Positions 47,138 through 58,616 of a DNA stretch of 64,000 nucleotides are shown here, in pieces (position 1 is the first letter of the stretch; the number at the start of each line of letters is the position of its first letter). The notes under the pieces were generated by a model, which was not told the DNA's origin, ran no database searches, and saw only the letters and a list, made by a program, of their open reading frames with translations. The DNA is from Cristatella mucedo. Taxonomy: Eukaryota; Bryozoa; Phylactolaemata; Cristatellidae. The translations under genes and the position numbers were made by a program. The DNA lies in the NCBI GenBank assembly GCA_009760855.2, contig WPIO01000060.1, positions 137,501-201,500 of the forward strand, read 5' to 3'.

Positions 47138-47372
47138 TTGAGGCATCCTTTTTAAATGAGTCATATCAGGCGATGGCATGACCTCTGCCGGGAGTGAGTT
47201 TTGGGCTCTGGAAGCACACAAACTAAAAGCACGGTCTCCACAGGATTTGAGGTCAGTTAGTGACATAGCTAAACGACTCAGGTCTCAAAAGTGAGTGGTA
47301 CGATGCCTAGCCTGAAAGCTGGGTAGTTCAGATAGGTGGGCCAGAGTATGACAATGAAGGGACGTAAAACAT
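47138..47372 (-). mobile_element. old L2-A-like LINE fragment
   Basis: The reverse complement contains LTDLKSCGDRAFSLCASRAQ and NSLPAEV, the L2-A C-terminal block, diverged. Confidence 0.65.
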
Positions 47373-47506
47373 GTCAGTGACAAGTGTGTAATTTACCATG
47401 CATTATTGGCACACTGGTAAAATGCAAGGACATCACACTGCAACATAAATATCTCAGGCAGTAAGCAGCTTAGCATCAAGTAAGCTAAGCGAGCTACAGC
47501 ATAAAT

Positions 47507-47540
47507 TGCCAAATAAAAATCGTTGCATTTTTATTTGGCA
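47507..47540. repeat. 14-bp perfect inverted repeat
   Basis: tgccaaataaaaat and atttttatttggca around cgttgc. Confidence 0.85.
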
Positions 47541-48570
47541 GCCACATAGACCATCAACAATTTTAGACAGCCCAATCATTCTAAAAAGACATAGTCAGAG
47601 CATGAATACTGGCTTTGAATTAGGTGACACACACTACAGTATTCCGTGACAATCCACATCATTGCGACCGTACTACTGCACATGTGAACATGTTCAACAC
47701 AGCTTGCAACAAACATTTACAGTCATGTTCACTAGACTAACCGCTAGAGGATTAGTAAGGAAAGGATTAATTGCTGCTATTCCACGACTATTAATGTGTT
47801 GCTGTATGTTTTCAAGTCCCATCAGTATAGGCATCGTGAAGACTTTTCCAAAGTAAGTATACTTTCATTGGTGGCGACTGCCGAGATGCAAAAAGGATAG
47901 GGTTCCACACGTGCCTGTCTCGGGTTTGCCTGGTCACCAGCTATTCAGTTGAGGTTAGTCAGGTGAGAGCAGATGACAGAATCAACCGTGACAGCAGAGT
48001 GCACAAGCAGAGTGTCAAAGCTCGAACAAAGGTTGATCACTAGCTGCCCAGCAGAGCTAGGTAGCTAACGATGGTCTTGTTTCGAGTGCACATACGAGTA
48101 CTAACCCATTCGGACAACTAGTTCGGAAATCCTACAAGTAGAGGATAGCACGAGCGGTAACCCAGTGATTTAAAGCAACTCCATGGTAGCTCCATGGTAG
48201 AGCAGCTAGGCGTTACATGAGGCACGGGATAGTGACGCTTCGTAATAGGCTCGACAGCCAATTAATACAGTAGCAGGTAAAGGCCGCTATAGCCACTGGC
48301 TGGTCGGCCGTGAGTAAGCATATGAAAATACTGCCTGATGGTGAGCACTTTCTAGAAAAAAACTGCTCATCGTAAGCCCGCTTAGTCTGTACTGTTGTGA
48401 CAGCGAAACCTTTACTAGTTCGGGTAGCGGCACAAAGCGCACCATGCCCAAAGACCAGACGATAGCAATACACAGACGATTAAACAGCATTCAGATAGAT
48501 ACAAGTAACAGTAATGAGCTTGCTGTTTTATGCACAGGTTAGTATGAAGAAAAAAAAATTTTAAGGACCA
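47541..48570. other. no recognised gene
   Basis: No exon recognised. Around 48240-48320 there may be a SINE2 scrap, but similarity is too weak to call. Confidence 0.35.
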
Positions 48571-48699
48571 CTACACCGGTGCTGAAAATAGTCCGATTCG
48601 ATCAGATGACTCTAGTGAGCCCACCCCACTCTGCCATGCCTTCTGCCACCATAGCCGTTCACCTGAGTCTCCAACCCCCCTCCCCCGTGCTAGCGCTAC

Positions 48700-48747
48700 C
48701 ATAATGTCCTGGACGATGGCTGTCACCATGTCTCCGACTTCGCTGAC
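48700..48747 (-). CDS. weak candidate small exon, minus strand
   Basis: The acceptor gacttttgcag precedes 16 codons (VSEVGDMVTAIVQDIM) and a GTAGCG donor. It looks codon-like but is short. It could belong with the minus-strand exons at 56-58 kb or be chance. Confidence 0.2.
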
Positions 48748-49071
48748 CTGCAAAAGTCGTACCCCCGTGAGTGCACGATGCGCCAGGGACTAGGAACACT
48801 TCCGCTGCTGCAGTTGCTGTGTGCTGAGGCCATGGCAGGGCAAGGAGCAAGGCTGTACTTCACTTCCAGCGCTGATTCACTTGCAGCTCCTGGTAGGTTG
48901 TTCGTGATGCTAGCTCAGCCATGCCGGCCTGTACGACGCAGAGCGATCGGGAGCAGCCAAGGGGAAGGGCGAGGCGGAGGCGGCTCTCAGGGGGTGCAAA
49001 CGGTGAGCAGCAGGCGGCACGATCGCGATCGGCAGTCATATAACCGCCCGTCACAGCAAGGAGCTTGGAGG

Positions 49072-49072
<1 letters not shown>

Positions 49073-49156
<84 letters not shown>
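49073..49156. repeat. (AG)n microsatellite, ~40 units
   Basis: Nearly uninterrupted. Apparent Arg-Glu and Ser-Leu open frames across it are artefacts of the dinucleotide. Confidence 0.95.
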
Positions 49157-49161
<5 letters not shown>

Positions 49162-49894
49162 AAGCACACCCCCCCATGCAGACGGCGCTGCCTGGCTTAC
49201 TGTCATGGTGGCAGTCAGCTATCTGACTCGTTCGATCTTATTGGCCTTGGCCTTCAGCATGAACACTGCACCGCGTGAGGGGAAATGCAAGCAGCGAGCG
49301 ACTGCAAAGGGGATCGATCCTCACAGCTTGTCTATTAATGGCTCTCGATCGGCAGTACCCGTGTTGGCTTTTGCCAGACGGCCAACTTCTGCATGCTTTT
49401 TTATACTAGTCCAGTGTGGTGCTGCTTTAGTGGCTCACTTAGTCGCCTGATCAGAACATTAATGGAACATAGATGCGTAGAACGTTAATGGACATAATGG
49501 ACAGGTGGCTGAGGTAGGGTGCTCAGCCTACACCAGTGGCCGACCTGGTCAGTAAAATCTATACTGCCTGGAATGTGCTGCAGCAAAAGAGACAACTCGG
49601 AAGCTTGTGGCCTCTATGCTTGGCTGAACGAGAGAGGTCATACAGAGTCGTGATTGATTAACCAGACACTCAATGCATACATGCCAATCGCATTTGTTTT
49701 TTGTACTACCAATACCTATTTTCACACACTGCCCATAACTTCAGTATGCCTGGCATAATAGAAAACACTCTTATTAACAGAACAAATGTATACCCATAGC
49801 AGCTTCGGCATTTGTTGGTGCTTGGCGTATGAACCTATTCTACTGTGCCTAGCTAGTTAATCAGCATTGGCAGTATTAAGCAATAAATAAATAA
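49157..49894. other. no recognised gene
   Basis: No coding block or known repeat recognised. Confidence 0.4.
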
Positions 49895-50066
49895 ATCCTA
49901 GCTGATTAAGCAACCTCTTTTTGTATAGCGACAGAAGAGCCTTTATGGCTATCACCACCGCTTGCAGTGGCGATAAAGAGTCGCCTACTGCAGGAATCGA
50001 ACCCACGACCTCGGGACCTAGGTAGTGAAAGCAACCGCCTTACCTAGTGTGCCATCACGGCTCACC
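49895..50066 (-). mobile_element. SINE2, full-length-looking
   Basis: The reverse complement closely matches the copy at 26447-26612: head ending gtgggttcgattcctgcag, body gccactgcaagcggtggtga, end ctatacaaaaagaggttgc. Confidence 0.85.
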
Positions 50067-51174
50067 TACTCCAGAGTCCTTGGCAGATGTATTTGCCTCA
50101 CACTGGACCTACTGGCTCACCTCGGTAGCTCAATACTTTCATATAGATCACCAAAGGACAGACTAAGGGCAGACAGCGAGCCAATGGGAGGCCAGCATTG
50201 GGACCGAGCCGTATACAGGAGTTCGGGCACACATTTAAACACAACGTGGAAGTGGCAGCGCCTTGACTCATCCTCGGATGGTTAGTGGAGCACTCAAGAA
50301 ATCAGCACAGTTACTCATTCATTTACTGAACTCACGAACCGGCCCGATCTCACCACACGAATTCGTGGCCTCCAAGCCACGGGCACTACGCTCGTACGCT
50401 GTGAGCACCAGCGAGTCGGCAGCCAAAGGGGCTGTCACGATGCTGAGTAGCAGTCGGGTGCAGAACGTTTTCAATCAACCGACCTGACAGATTTCCACTC
50501 TAGGTCGGCAGCCTCACTCATTGGCTGGGAGGGATGAGTTGCACCCCACAGATGCTAGCTGAGAGGCCGAGGGGCAAAAGCAGACGATGAGTGATCGGTC
50601 AGCCAGTGAATCAGCAAGAGCCAGCGGGCCAGAGTCGGTGCGATTCGCCGCATAGGCCCCACGTGACCCTAAGATGTCGTGCGCCTGACGTTTGCCGACG
50701 GCGACACTCATCCTGTTGTTTCGATCCCCCGTGGCAGATGCACAGGCTTCGGAGAACGGCTTCGAGAGGTGGTGACGCGAGGACCAGCGTGCGAGCCCGT
50801 GCAGGCCGTCGAGATAAGAAATAATCAACACTCACACAAGCCGACGATGACTGCACAGCATAAAAGCTAGACAAACGACATTTGCTCTGACACCTAAGCT
50901 GTGCTATCAAGCCCAACACCAAGGCCAGCTCAGGGCATCATCCCTACTGCCCAAACCGGCTGCAAGTGAAATCCAATTGGGAGTCCAGCTAAATTTGCAT
51001 AAGAAGGGGTGCAAAGAGCTTGCATGTCCTAGCAGATGGACACTGGTCTTGCATAATAACCCGATGCTTCGGTACACATTAAACTCCTCCAAAGTCATTT
51101 GTAAAAGCTGGCAAGCTGTAATAAACTTAACCCACACGAGGTTTACTTTCTAGGTTCCTGGGAAGCTTGCAAGC
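50067..51174. other. no confident gene
   Basis: A CG-containing stretch at 50590-50820 has overlapping open frames on both strands. A minus-strand reading (TLVLASPPLEAVLRSLCICH) is codon-like, but I could not fix splice sites. Confidence 0.3.
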
Positions 51175-51618
51175 AATCTACTCCCCAACCAGGCCAAGCA
51201 TCGTACCACCCACTTTTCGGAATCGAACTGTTTACTTATACCTCATACAAACCTAAAATCCTTTGGAGACCGTGCATTTAGTTCGTATGCTCTTAAAGCC
51301 TGGAACTCCCTTGTGACTTGCGTCAGAACATTCCCTGACTTGACCACATTTAAAAAGAACTTCAAGACACCTATTTAGGACAGCATTTAGTGGGTCCCTG
51401 TGATTCGTCCTTCACGTGCTTATGCGTGCTGACACTGTGCATGCTGCCACTAACCATAATTGCATGCTGACCCTGTGCATGTCATGCCTAACCATGTTAT
51501 TCTTGTTATTTATTGAGCATGCTACCAACCGTTCGATCGTGTTTCCTTTGCAGCAAATGTAAAGCACGTAGAAAGAGATTGAGTTCTCTGAGGACGCTAT
51601 TTAAATGTATTATTATTA
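51175..51618 (+). mobile_element. L2-A LINE 3' end
   Basis: The last ORF block (FGIELFTYTSYKPKIL-equivalent, [18 protein letters not shown]) and an intact 3' UTR, hairpin and ATT tail. Confidence 0.85.
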
Positions 51619-52874
51619 CTAATACACCAAACGGCAAGGGTGGAACTGGCGAGTGGATTGAGAGACAGACCAAGCAGACATACAGACAGACCAGGAGAGA
51701 GAGACCAAGGGACGTGAAGCGGAGTATTACAGTTGGTGCAAACCTCAAAACTCTCAAGGCCTAGCCTGCATTAATGTTCAAACCCGACAGTTCCTACGGG
51801 TGAGATGGATACCTGACATAAGTTTCTAGGAGCTACAGCAAAGAGGCAGTGCCAAGGCATAGAAATTAATTGCTGGCACGAGCAGCAAGGGTGCTGTTTT
51901 ACCAGCAAGTCCTTGAAAGCATGATGGTCTGAGTGACAATGATGCTGAGACGTACCGTCATATGCAACATCACGGCTTGTTCAACATGGGTCTTGGGGTG
52001 ACCGGCAGCCACTAGCTCTAAATAACTGACGGCTCAGGGCATAGACTTGGCGACGTCAAATCTTTGAAGCGAATGAACAAGCAAGTATTCATGCCCTTCA
52101 GTGCCGCAGACGAAACTGTCCAATCAGACTAGTTTACCCAGCTGTAATGATTTCGAGCAACTAATGCCTAGGGTTAAGCCACGGGAGGGGGGAGGCAGAC
52201 TTGACCCAGCCACAGGCAACCAGTCACGAGACATGGAAGAAGCACGCCCATCTGCTTACTGCCGGGCCCCTTACGATCAGTCCAAATACAAGAAGGCCAA
52301 TGAGGGCCAATGAGGGTGCTTGCATGACAGCCAGCTCATACCACTGCAGTCCAGCAGATGCCTGAGCAGATGCTGCAAGAATAATATGCACCAGCAGTAG
52401 CACGAGATCGGGCAGAAGTGGTTCCGTAAAAGCCTCATTGCTACATGCAAAGCGAAGGCATAGGCCAGGGCAGCTGTGAAAGACATCTTTGGGCAAAGAG
52501 GGCGATTGCAGCCTTTCCATCTGAAAGTCAAGCAAGCAGGCACGGATCCTTGGGGGAGGGGGAGGGCTATTCAACTCGGAGGATGCGATACATTCAACGC
52601 AGCCACGAGAGACTTCGCTCAGCACGACTCCGGCCCATTACAAAATGCAGTCTCTGTATTTCGAATGGCCAATGCCTGTCTCGCCATCAACCGAGCTGTG
52701 ATCAAGCCAGCAATAGCTGGCCAGTGCCATTGCAATCACGGGGGAATGAAAGGACGAGAGCAGGTCTGTCTCATCAGGGCACGTGCACATGCACAGAGAC
52801 TCGGCTAACCAGTGCTATCCACTACTCAGCACCATAAATCTCCTATTGAGTATCAAAAAATATACTTCATCTGC
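51619..52874. other. no confident gene
   Basis: A minus-strand stretch at 52370-52473 after a tctttcacag acceptor is open in more than one frame (one reads CPGLCLRFACSNEAFTEPLL). It could be an exon of the minus-strand gene but is not resolved. Confidence 0.3.
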
Positions 52875-52985
52875 CTAGAGCCCTGATGACTTGATTTCTG
52901 TCCAGATGCTTTACTTATGAAGCACGGCTTGAGCCAACGACCTTGGTCGTTTAGGCAAGCACCTTGCCCCTGGAGCTAAAGGATT
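52875..52985 (-). mobile_element. degenerate SINE1
   Basis: Head complement cggcttgagccaacgacctt and gcaagcaccttgcccctgg. The tail is eroded. Confidence 0.5.
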
Positions 52986-53895
52986 AGACTGACTCTCAAA
53001 ATTGGCTCTGCCAGCAAATCTCCTGTTGAATCAGCTCGAAATCTAGGTGTCATATTCCAAAGAGACCTCTCGTTAGACGACCATATCAGCTCCACAGTCA
53101 AATCCGCCTATTTTTAGCTTCATAACATTGCTAAAATTCGGGCTTGTTTAGTTAGATAAGGATACCACGTCCAAGTTGGTCCATGCATTCGTGACATCCC
53201 GTCTCGACTTCTGCAACTCGCTGCTTACTGGCCTACCAGCACGTGCGATCAGGCGATTGCAGCTGGTGCAAAACTCGGCAGCTAGACTTGTCTGTCGTGA
53301 GCGTCGCAGTTGCCACATTACTCCACTTCTCGCCGACCTGCACTGGCTACCAGTGAGGCAACGGATTGACTTCAAGGTTTTGTCGCTCACTTTTAGGTCT
53401 CTTAATTCTATGGCTCCAGCCTATCTTTCAGATATACTACCCCATCAGGCCAAGCATCGTACCACCCGCTTTTCGGAATCCAACAGTCAACAAATACCTC
53501 GAACAAACCTTAAATCCTTAGGAGACCGTGCATTTAGTTCGTATGCTCCCAAAGCCTGGAACTCCCCCCCCCCGACCTGCGTCAGAACATCCCCTGACCT
53601 GACCACATTTAAAAGGAACTTAAAAAAAAACTATTTAGGACAGCATTTAGTGGGTCCCTGTGGTTCGTCCTTCACGTGGTTATACGTGCTGACACTGTGC
53701 ATGCTGCCACTAACCACATTTGCATGCTGACCCTGTGCATTTCACCCATAACCATATTATTCATTTTGTTTGTTCATCAAGCATGATTTTACTTACCATT
53801 CAATTGCATTTCCCTTTGCAGCAAATGTAAAGCGCCTAGAAAGAGATTAGGTTCTCTGAGGGCGCTTTATCAAGTGCATTATTATTATTATTATA
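52986..53895 (+). mobile_element. L2-A LINE 3' part, well preserved
   Basis: Starts in the RT thumb ([20 protein letters not shown]). An open stretch to about 53730 encodes the whole C-terminal block ([40 protein letters not shown]), with one frameshift near a C-run at 53567. The 3' UTR and hairpin tail are intact, so this is a young copy. Confidence 0.9.
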
Positions 53896-54639
53896 GAATT
53901 ATATGGTCAGACAGCTAGATGGCTCAGTGTATTTCATCTTCCCTCTCCCTGGTGTGCACTGGAAGGCATCTGCTGCTCAGACAGCTGCATCTGTCCAGCC
54001 AGCCGGTCTGTCCAGCCCATTATCAGCAAGCACTGCTGCCTAGATGCCATGCAACAACAAGCAGAGCAGGCTACATGTGGCCTCAATGCAGACAAAATGC
54101 AGCAGCAGCAGCAGAGCAAAGACTGTGAGCCTAGCCATACCCCATCAACCGACAAAGAGTGTGCCAGATAGGCTCCTATCCACTGACAAAGGATGTCTCA
54201 CTCAGAGCTAAAGATGCCGAGCCAGGCATTCAAGGCTGACCCCACTTGCATGAGCTAAGGATAAGCTTACAGCACATTCAAACGCAGCAGCCGGGGCCGA
54301 CAACATGCCCGGATGTTGGCATGGTAACACGAGCAACACACGAGATAGACTGTGGCACACGGGGCTCCTTTCGGCAAGCATTCCGCACCATCGTGTGCAC
54401 CCAGTCTGTCAGCCTGTGGATGAGGAAGTAGCTGATTCACCAAGCTTCAACAAGTATTGAGCAACAAGGAATAAAATCGCAGAGCCAAGGAGGTCTGCTG
54501 GGTAATGGGAAATTGGAGCAGGGGAGGTAGAGGGTAAAGGGGCAGGGGTGGGGGAAGGAGGAGGTGAGCTAGGCGACAGCCCTAGACAGGTCAGATGAAC
54601 AAAATATCTCTCGACCAATGAGCTACCCACTTGTTAATA
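53896..54639. other. no recognised gene
   Basis: CAG-rich part near 54097-54117. No exon or repeat recognised. Confidence 0.4.
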
Positions 54640-54737
54640 TTACTTGCCATTCGATCGTGCTTCCTTTGCAGCAAATGTAAAGTGCTTAGAAACAGATTGA
54701 GTTCTCTAAGGGTGCTATATCAAATGTATTATTAGTA
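54640..54737 (+). mobile_element. L2-A LINE tail only
   Basis: ccattcgatcgtgcttcctt, then the hairpin and ATT end. Only ~100 bp inserted. Confidence 0.8.
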
Positions 54738-54884
54738 CTATGTAAATCCGGCTGATGATTTGAGCCTACTTCTCTTTGGTACACCTGTCTTAAATATCCT
54801 CCACCTCCCTGAGGAGAGGCAGGATTAAGTTATTAACCACGGGTATCAGCTACTAGGTGAAGGGTAAGGTAATATGTGGTAATA

Positions 54885-56292
54885 ATAATAATAATAATAA
54901 TGCACTTCAAAAAGCACTCTCGGAGAACTCAATCTCTTTCTAGGCGCTTTACATTTGCTGCAAAGGGAAATGCAATTGAATGGTGAGTAATATCATGCTC
55001 AATAAACCACAAGAATGACATAGCTAGGGATGACATGCACAAGGTCAACATGCAATTACGGTTAGTGGCAGCATGCAACAATGTCAGCACGCATAAGCAC
55101 ATAAAGGACAAAGCAGTGGGACCCACTAAATGCTGTCATAAATAGATGCGTTTTAAGTATCTTTTTAGGTGTGGTCAAGTCAGGGTATGTCGTGACGTCG
55201 GGAGTGAGTTCAAGGCTTTGAAAGCATACAAACTGAAGGCACGGTCTCCGAAGGATTTAAGGTTTGTATGAGGTATGGGTAAACAGTTCGATTCGAAAAA
55301 GTGAGTGGTACGATGCTTAGCCTGTTGGGGCAGTAGATCTGACACGTAGGCTGGAGCCAAAGAATAATGTGACCTAAAAGTGAGTGACAAAACCTTGAAG
55401 TCGATGCATTGCTCGACTGGAAGCCAGTGCAGGTCGGCGAGAAGTGGTGAGATGTGGCAACTCCGACGCTCACGACAGACAAGCCTAGCTGCAGAGTTGC
55501 GCACCAGCTGTAAGCGCCTGAGTGCACAGGCCGGTACACCAGAAAGCAGTGAGTTACAGAAGTCAAGACTGGATGTCACAAATGCATGGACCAACGTAGA
55601 TGTGGTATCCCTGTCTAAACAAGCCCAAATGTTTAGCAATGTAATGTAGCTGAAAGTCGGCAGACTTTACCGTGGAGCTGATTTGGTCGTCTAATGAAAG
55701 GTCACTTTGGAACATGACACCTAGATTTCGTGCACATTCAACAGGAGATATTCGAGAACAGCCGATTTTGAGCATTAACCTTTCCAATTTCTGAATTACA
55801 ATTGCTTTGCCCATAACCAGTAAGTTGGTTATATCATCACTCAATTTAAGAAAGTTTGCTGCCATCCATGTGCAGGTGTCATCAAAACATGCAGCAGTTG
55901 AGGTGAGAGAATTCGAAGTGCTGGAAGGCTAGGAGGGATCAAAGAAAAGGTATAACTGATTGTCATCTGCATAGAAGTGAAAGTCTAGGTTGTGGTCAGC
56001 AATCACATCGGTAAGAGGGAGAGTAAAAACCGTAAAAAGAGCGGGACTAAACACAGAGCCCTGAGGTACTCCATATTTCAGAGGCTCCTCGTATGATCTT
56101 TGTCTATTCACATGAGTACTCTGGAGTCTCCAATTAAGATAGGGCCTGGACCATTGCAATGCAGTGCCAGTGATGCCGAGGCGAGATGAGAGGCGCTCAA
56201 GAAGGACTTGGTGATCGATAGTATCAAAAGCTACCGAAAGATCAAGCAAAACAAGCAGAGATACTCTACCTAAGTCAGCATTCCTAAGTATT
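54885..56292 (-). mobile_element. L2-A LINE, long copy
   Basis: The reverse complement runs from the RT palm ([57 protein letters not shown]) through thumb and C-terminal block to UTR, hairpin and AAT tail. It is similar to 45035-46765 and carries several frameshifts. Confidence 0.9.
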
Positions 56293-56462
56293 TTTCATAC
56301 ATTAGGGGATTACATAGTGCTAAATTTCCCAAGGTGAAATTGCAGTGCTAGGAAGAATGCTAGAAAAATGTGCCCTATCATCCTCGGAAGTTGAACTGTG
56401 AACTTTGAAAGTGGATGCACAAGTTGAGTCCACCTGCTCATTTTGAAGGACAAGACACAAAC

Positions 56463-56550
56463 CCAAATGCGGTCCAGCTATCCATTTCAGCCAATTGCAG
56501 TTCATCAGCAATAGCAAGCGTAGGCAAGCGCAGGACAAAGTCAAGGAGCT
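56463..56550 (-). CDS. exon of an unidentified gene (second of a pair)
   Basis: The acceptor gggagatttcag at 56551 is followed by AG, which completes the Glu codon begun by the exon at 57598-57699. Then LLDFVLRLPTLAIADELQLA and EMDSWTAF follow. The frame closes at TGA 56439-56437; the donor is uncertain (GTTTGT at 56462 is one option). Helical, Leu-rich; family not recognised. Confidence 0.5.
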
Positions 56551-57164
56551 CTGAAATCTCCCAAGGGACCACAGTCGCTGAAGTGCAGCCAGCCAGACGT
56601 CAGCGAGATCATGCCAGGTCAAAGACAGTGGTGGCAAGGACTGATGCATGCATTGCATTTTGAGTGACGAATCGACCGGATCGATGCATTTTTCCAGCAA
56701 CATCGAAGCTGTTTCTGTTGTCAGACGAAAGCCTTGTCCAACGGCACCGAGCAAAGGCGGCTGCCAAGCAGAACGTCAGCAGTGGCACAAGTGCATCAGC
56801 TGCCGCTTGCCTGTCGGTCTGGTTAGAAACTTCCACTAGGCCTGGCTTAAACTGTGCTCGGCAGGCAGGGTGAGTGGCGAGCCATTCACATTGACTGTCA
56901 CCGGGAAGGATCACGCAGCACGTGCAGCGAGCACCGAAAGTCTAGAACTGCAGCTTCCAGCTACGGTCAACACCTGCCCAATGATCTTGCATACTTCAAG
57001 TCTCAGCTAAAGAAAGACAGTTTCGGTCAACTTCCCATGCACACCACTGAACATGTCTTTCTTGTTCTTTGTGTGATTACCTGTGCACACTTCAGTCCAT
57101 GTTACTAGCCAACGGTCCTACCAACCGATGACCCTGGAGATGCCTTCTCGCTTTCTTTAGCTTG

Positions 57165-57335
57165 CTGGATCAGGCATGACACTTGCTCACTTTTGCATGC
57201 TTGTCTAAGCATGCTACATTTACGTGACACTAACCTTCACATTGAATCTCTTGCAGCAACTTGTAAAGCACATGGATAGAGGTTTAGTTCTCACAGGTGG
57301 GAAGGGGGCTTAACAAATAACCCACTTACTATTAT
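57165..57335 (+). mobile_element. old L2-type LINE tail
   Basis: Degraded UTR and hairpin remnant (ggatagaggtttagttctca) within the intron between the two minus-strand exons. Confidence 0.45.
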
Positions 57336-57597
57336 TGCTTTAATCATCTGAATCTACCGAGAAAGAGAGGACCAGCGGGGAGAAAGGGGACCAACTGCAG
57401 AAGGATGAACCAACTGCCCCTGCCTACTCTACCCACCATGGGCTCAAAGCCCGGCAAAGCACTCCGAGAATGAATGACCTCGGAAAGGACTGGGGCCACC
57501 AAGGCCAGCACGAAAGGGCACCACACCTGGCTCTCTAGCCAATGAAGGACTTGGGAGCAGCAGCAGCCACGCAATGGCAGACTGTTGCCCTACCCAC

Positions 57598-57699
57598 CTT
57601 CGCTCAGCTCGGCCTGTATGCAGTGATCGAGGAACAGCTGCAGCATGTCGGCCCGGCACTTGGACATGTTGCCGCTGATGAAGAAGAAGTTTACGCAAC
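57598..57699 (-). CDS. exon of an unidentified gene (first of a pair)
   Basis: Acceptor ctgctgccgcag and donor GTGGGT. 33 complete codons with strongly coding-like third positions (C or G): CVNFFFISGNMSKCRADMLQ then LFLDHCIQAELSE. It carries one base into the next exon, matching the phase at 56550. The pair reads AELSE-ELLDF. I do not recognise the protein; a helical-repeat protein is possible. Confidence 0.6.
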
Positions 57700-57925
57700 C
57701 TGCGGCAGCAGGCTCACGGAGTAGTCCGCAATGGAATGTGATGCGCCAAGTTGGGGGCAAAGCAGGCACACGACACTCTCGCACCGCCCCTTTGCTGAGC
57801 ACTAAAAGGCAGTCGAACCCTCAAAGCGCGACCCGTGGTGCATAGAGTCTGCTCTGTCCGACCCCTGCAACCACGAGACAGTGACTGTGGTGCTGCTTGG
57901 CTGGCCGGATGGCGTTTCCGTTGGT

Positions 57926-58086
57926 CTAAAATAAAATAAAATAAATATAATTCATTCGTATAGCACCCCAATAGACCTTAATCTCTACTCAAGCGCTTCA
58001 CACGTGCCTCGGGGCTTGAGCCCACGACCTCAGTTCGGCTTTGGTCGGGGTGAGCACGTTAACTGCTGGACCAAACCAGCTCGGCA
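57926..58086 (-). mobile_element. SINE1, full-length-looking
   Basis: (AAATA)n tail, gcaccccaatagaccttaat, and head complement gcttgagcccacgacctcag. Confidence 0.8.
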
Positions 58087-58285
58087 CAAGAACTTCGATT
58101 TTCGGGAGAATTCCGCAACGAACAACGGACGAGCTTCAGCAGGCTCTATGTCGGGAGGCGAAAAAGTCTACTCAGGGCTGCCATCGTTACGGTCAATGTC
58201 AAATAGACCAAGCATTACAAGAAAATCGTCCGAAAGCGGAGCGTGACCACTTGAGCTCTGCCGTCAGCCGTTGCCGAGAGCATGC

Positions 58286-58583
58286 TGTCATGCGTCAGAA
58301 CATCCCCTGAACTGACCACATTTAAAAGGAACTTAAAAACACACCTATTTAGGACAGCATTTAGTGGGTCCCTGTGATTCGTCCTTCACGTGCTGACACT
58401 GTGCATGCTGCCACTAACCACATTTGCATGCTGACCCGTGCATGGCACCCCTAACTATGTTATTCATCTTGTTTGTTTTTCAAGCATGATTTTACTTACC
58501 ATTTATTTAATTGCATTTCCCTTTGCAGCAAATGTAAAGCGCCTAGAAAGAGATTAAGTTCTCTAAGGGCGCTTTATCAAGTA

Positions 58584-58615
<32 letters not shown>
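58286..58615 (+). mobile_element. L2-A LINE 3' end
   Basis: The last ~20 ORF codons, 3' UTR, perfect tail stem (aaagcgcc/ggcgcttt) and a long (ATT)n. Confidence 0.9.

Positions 58616-58616
<1 letters not shown>

Noticed and set aside
48860-49278. Open frames with Arg-Glu and Ser-Leu repeats
   Set aside because: Pure products of the (AG)n microsatellite at 49073-49156.
56320-56754. 144-codon minus-strand open frame
   Set aside because: A different frame of the same stretch carries the spliced reading that matches the upstream exon in phase. The long frame looks like a shadow.
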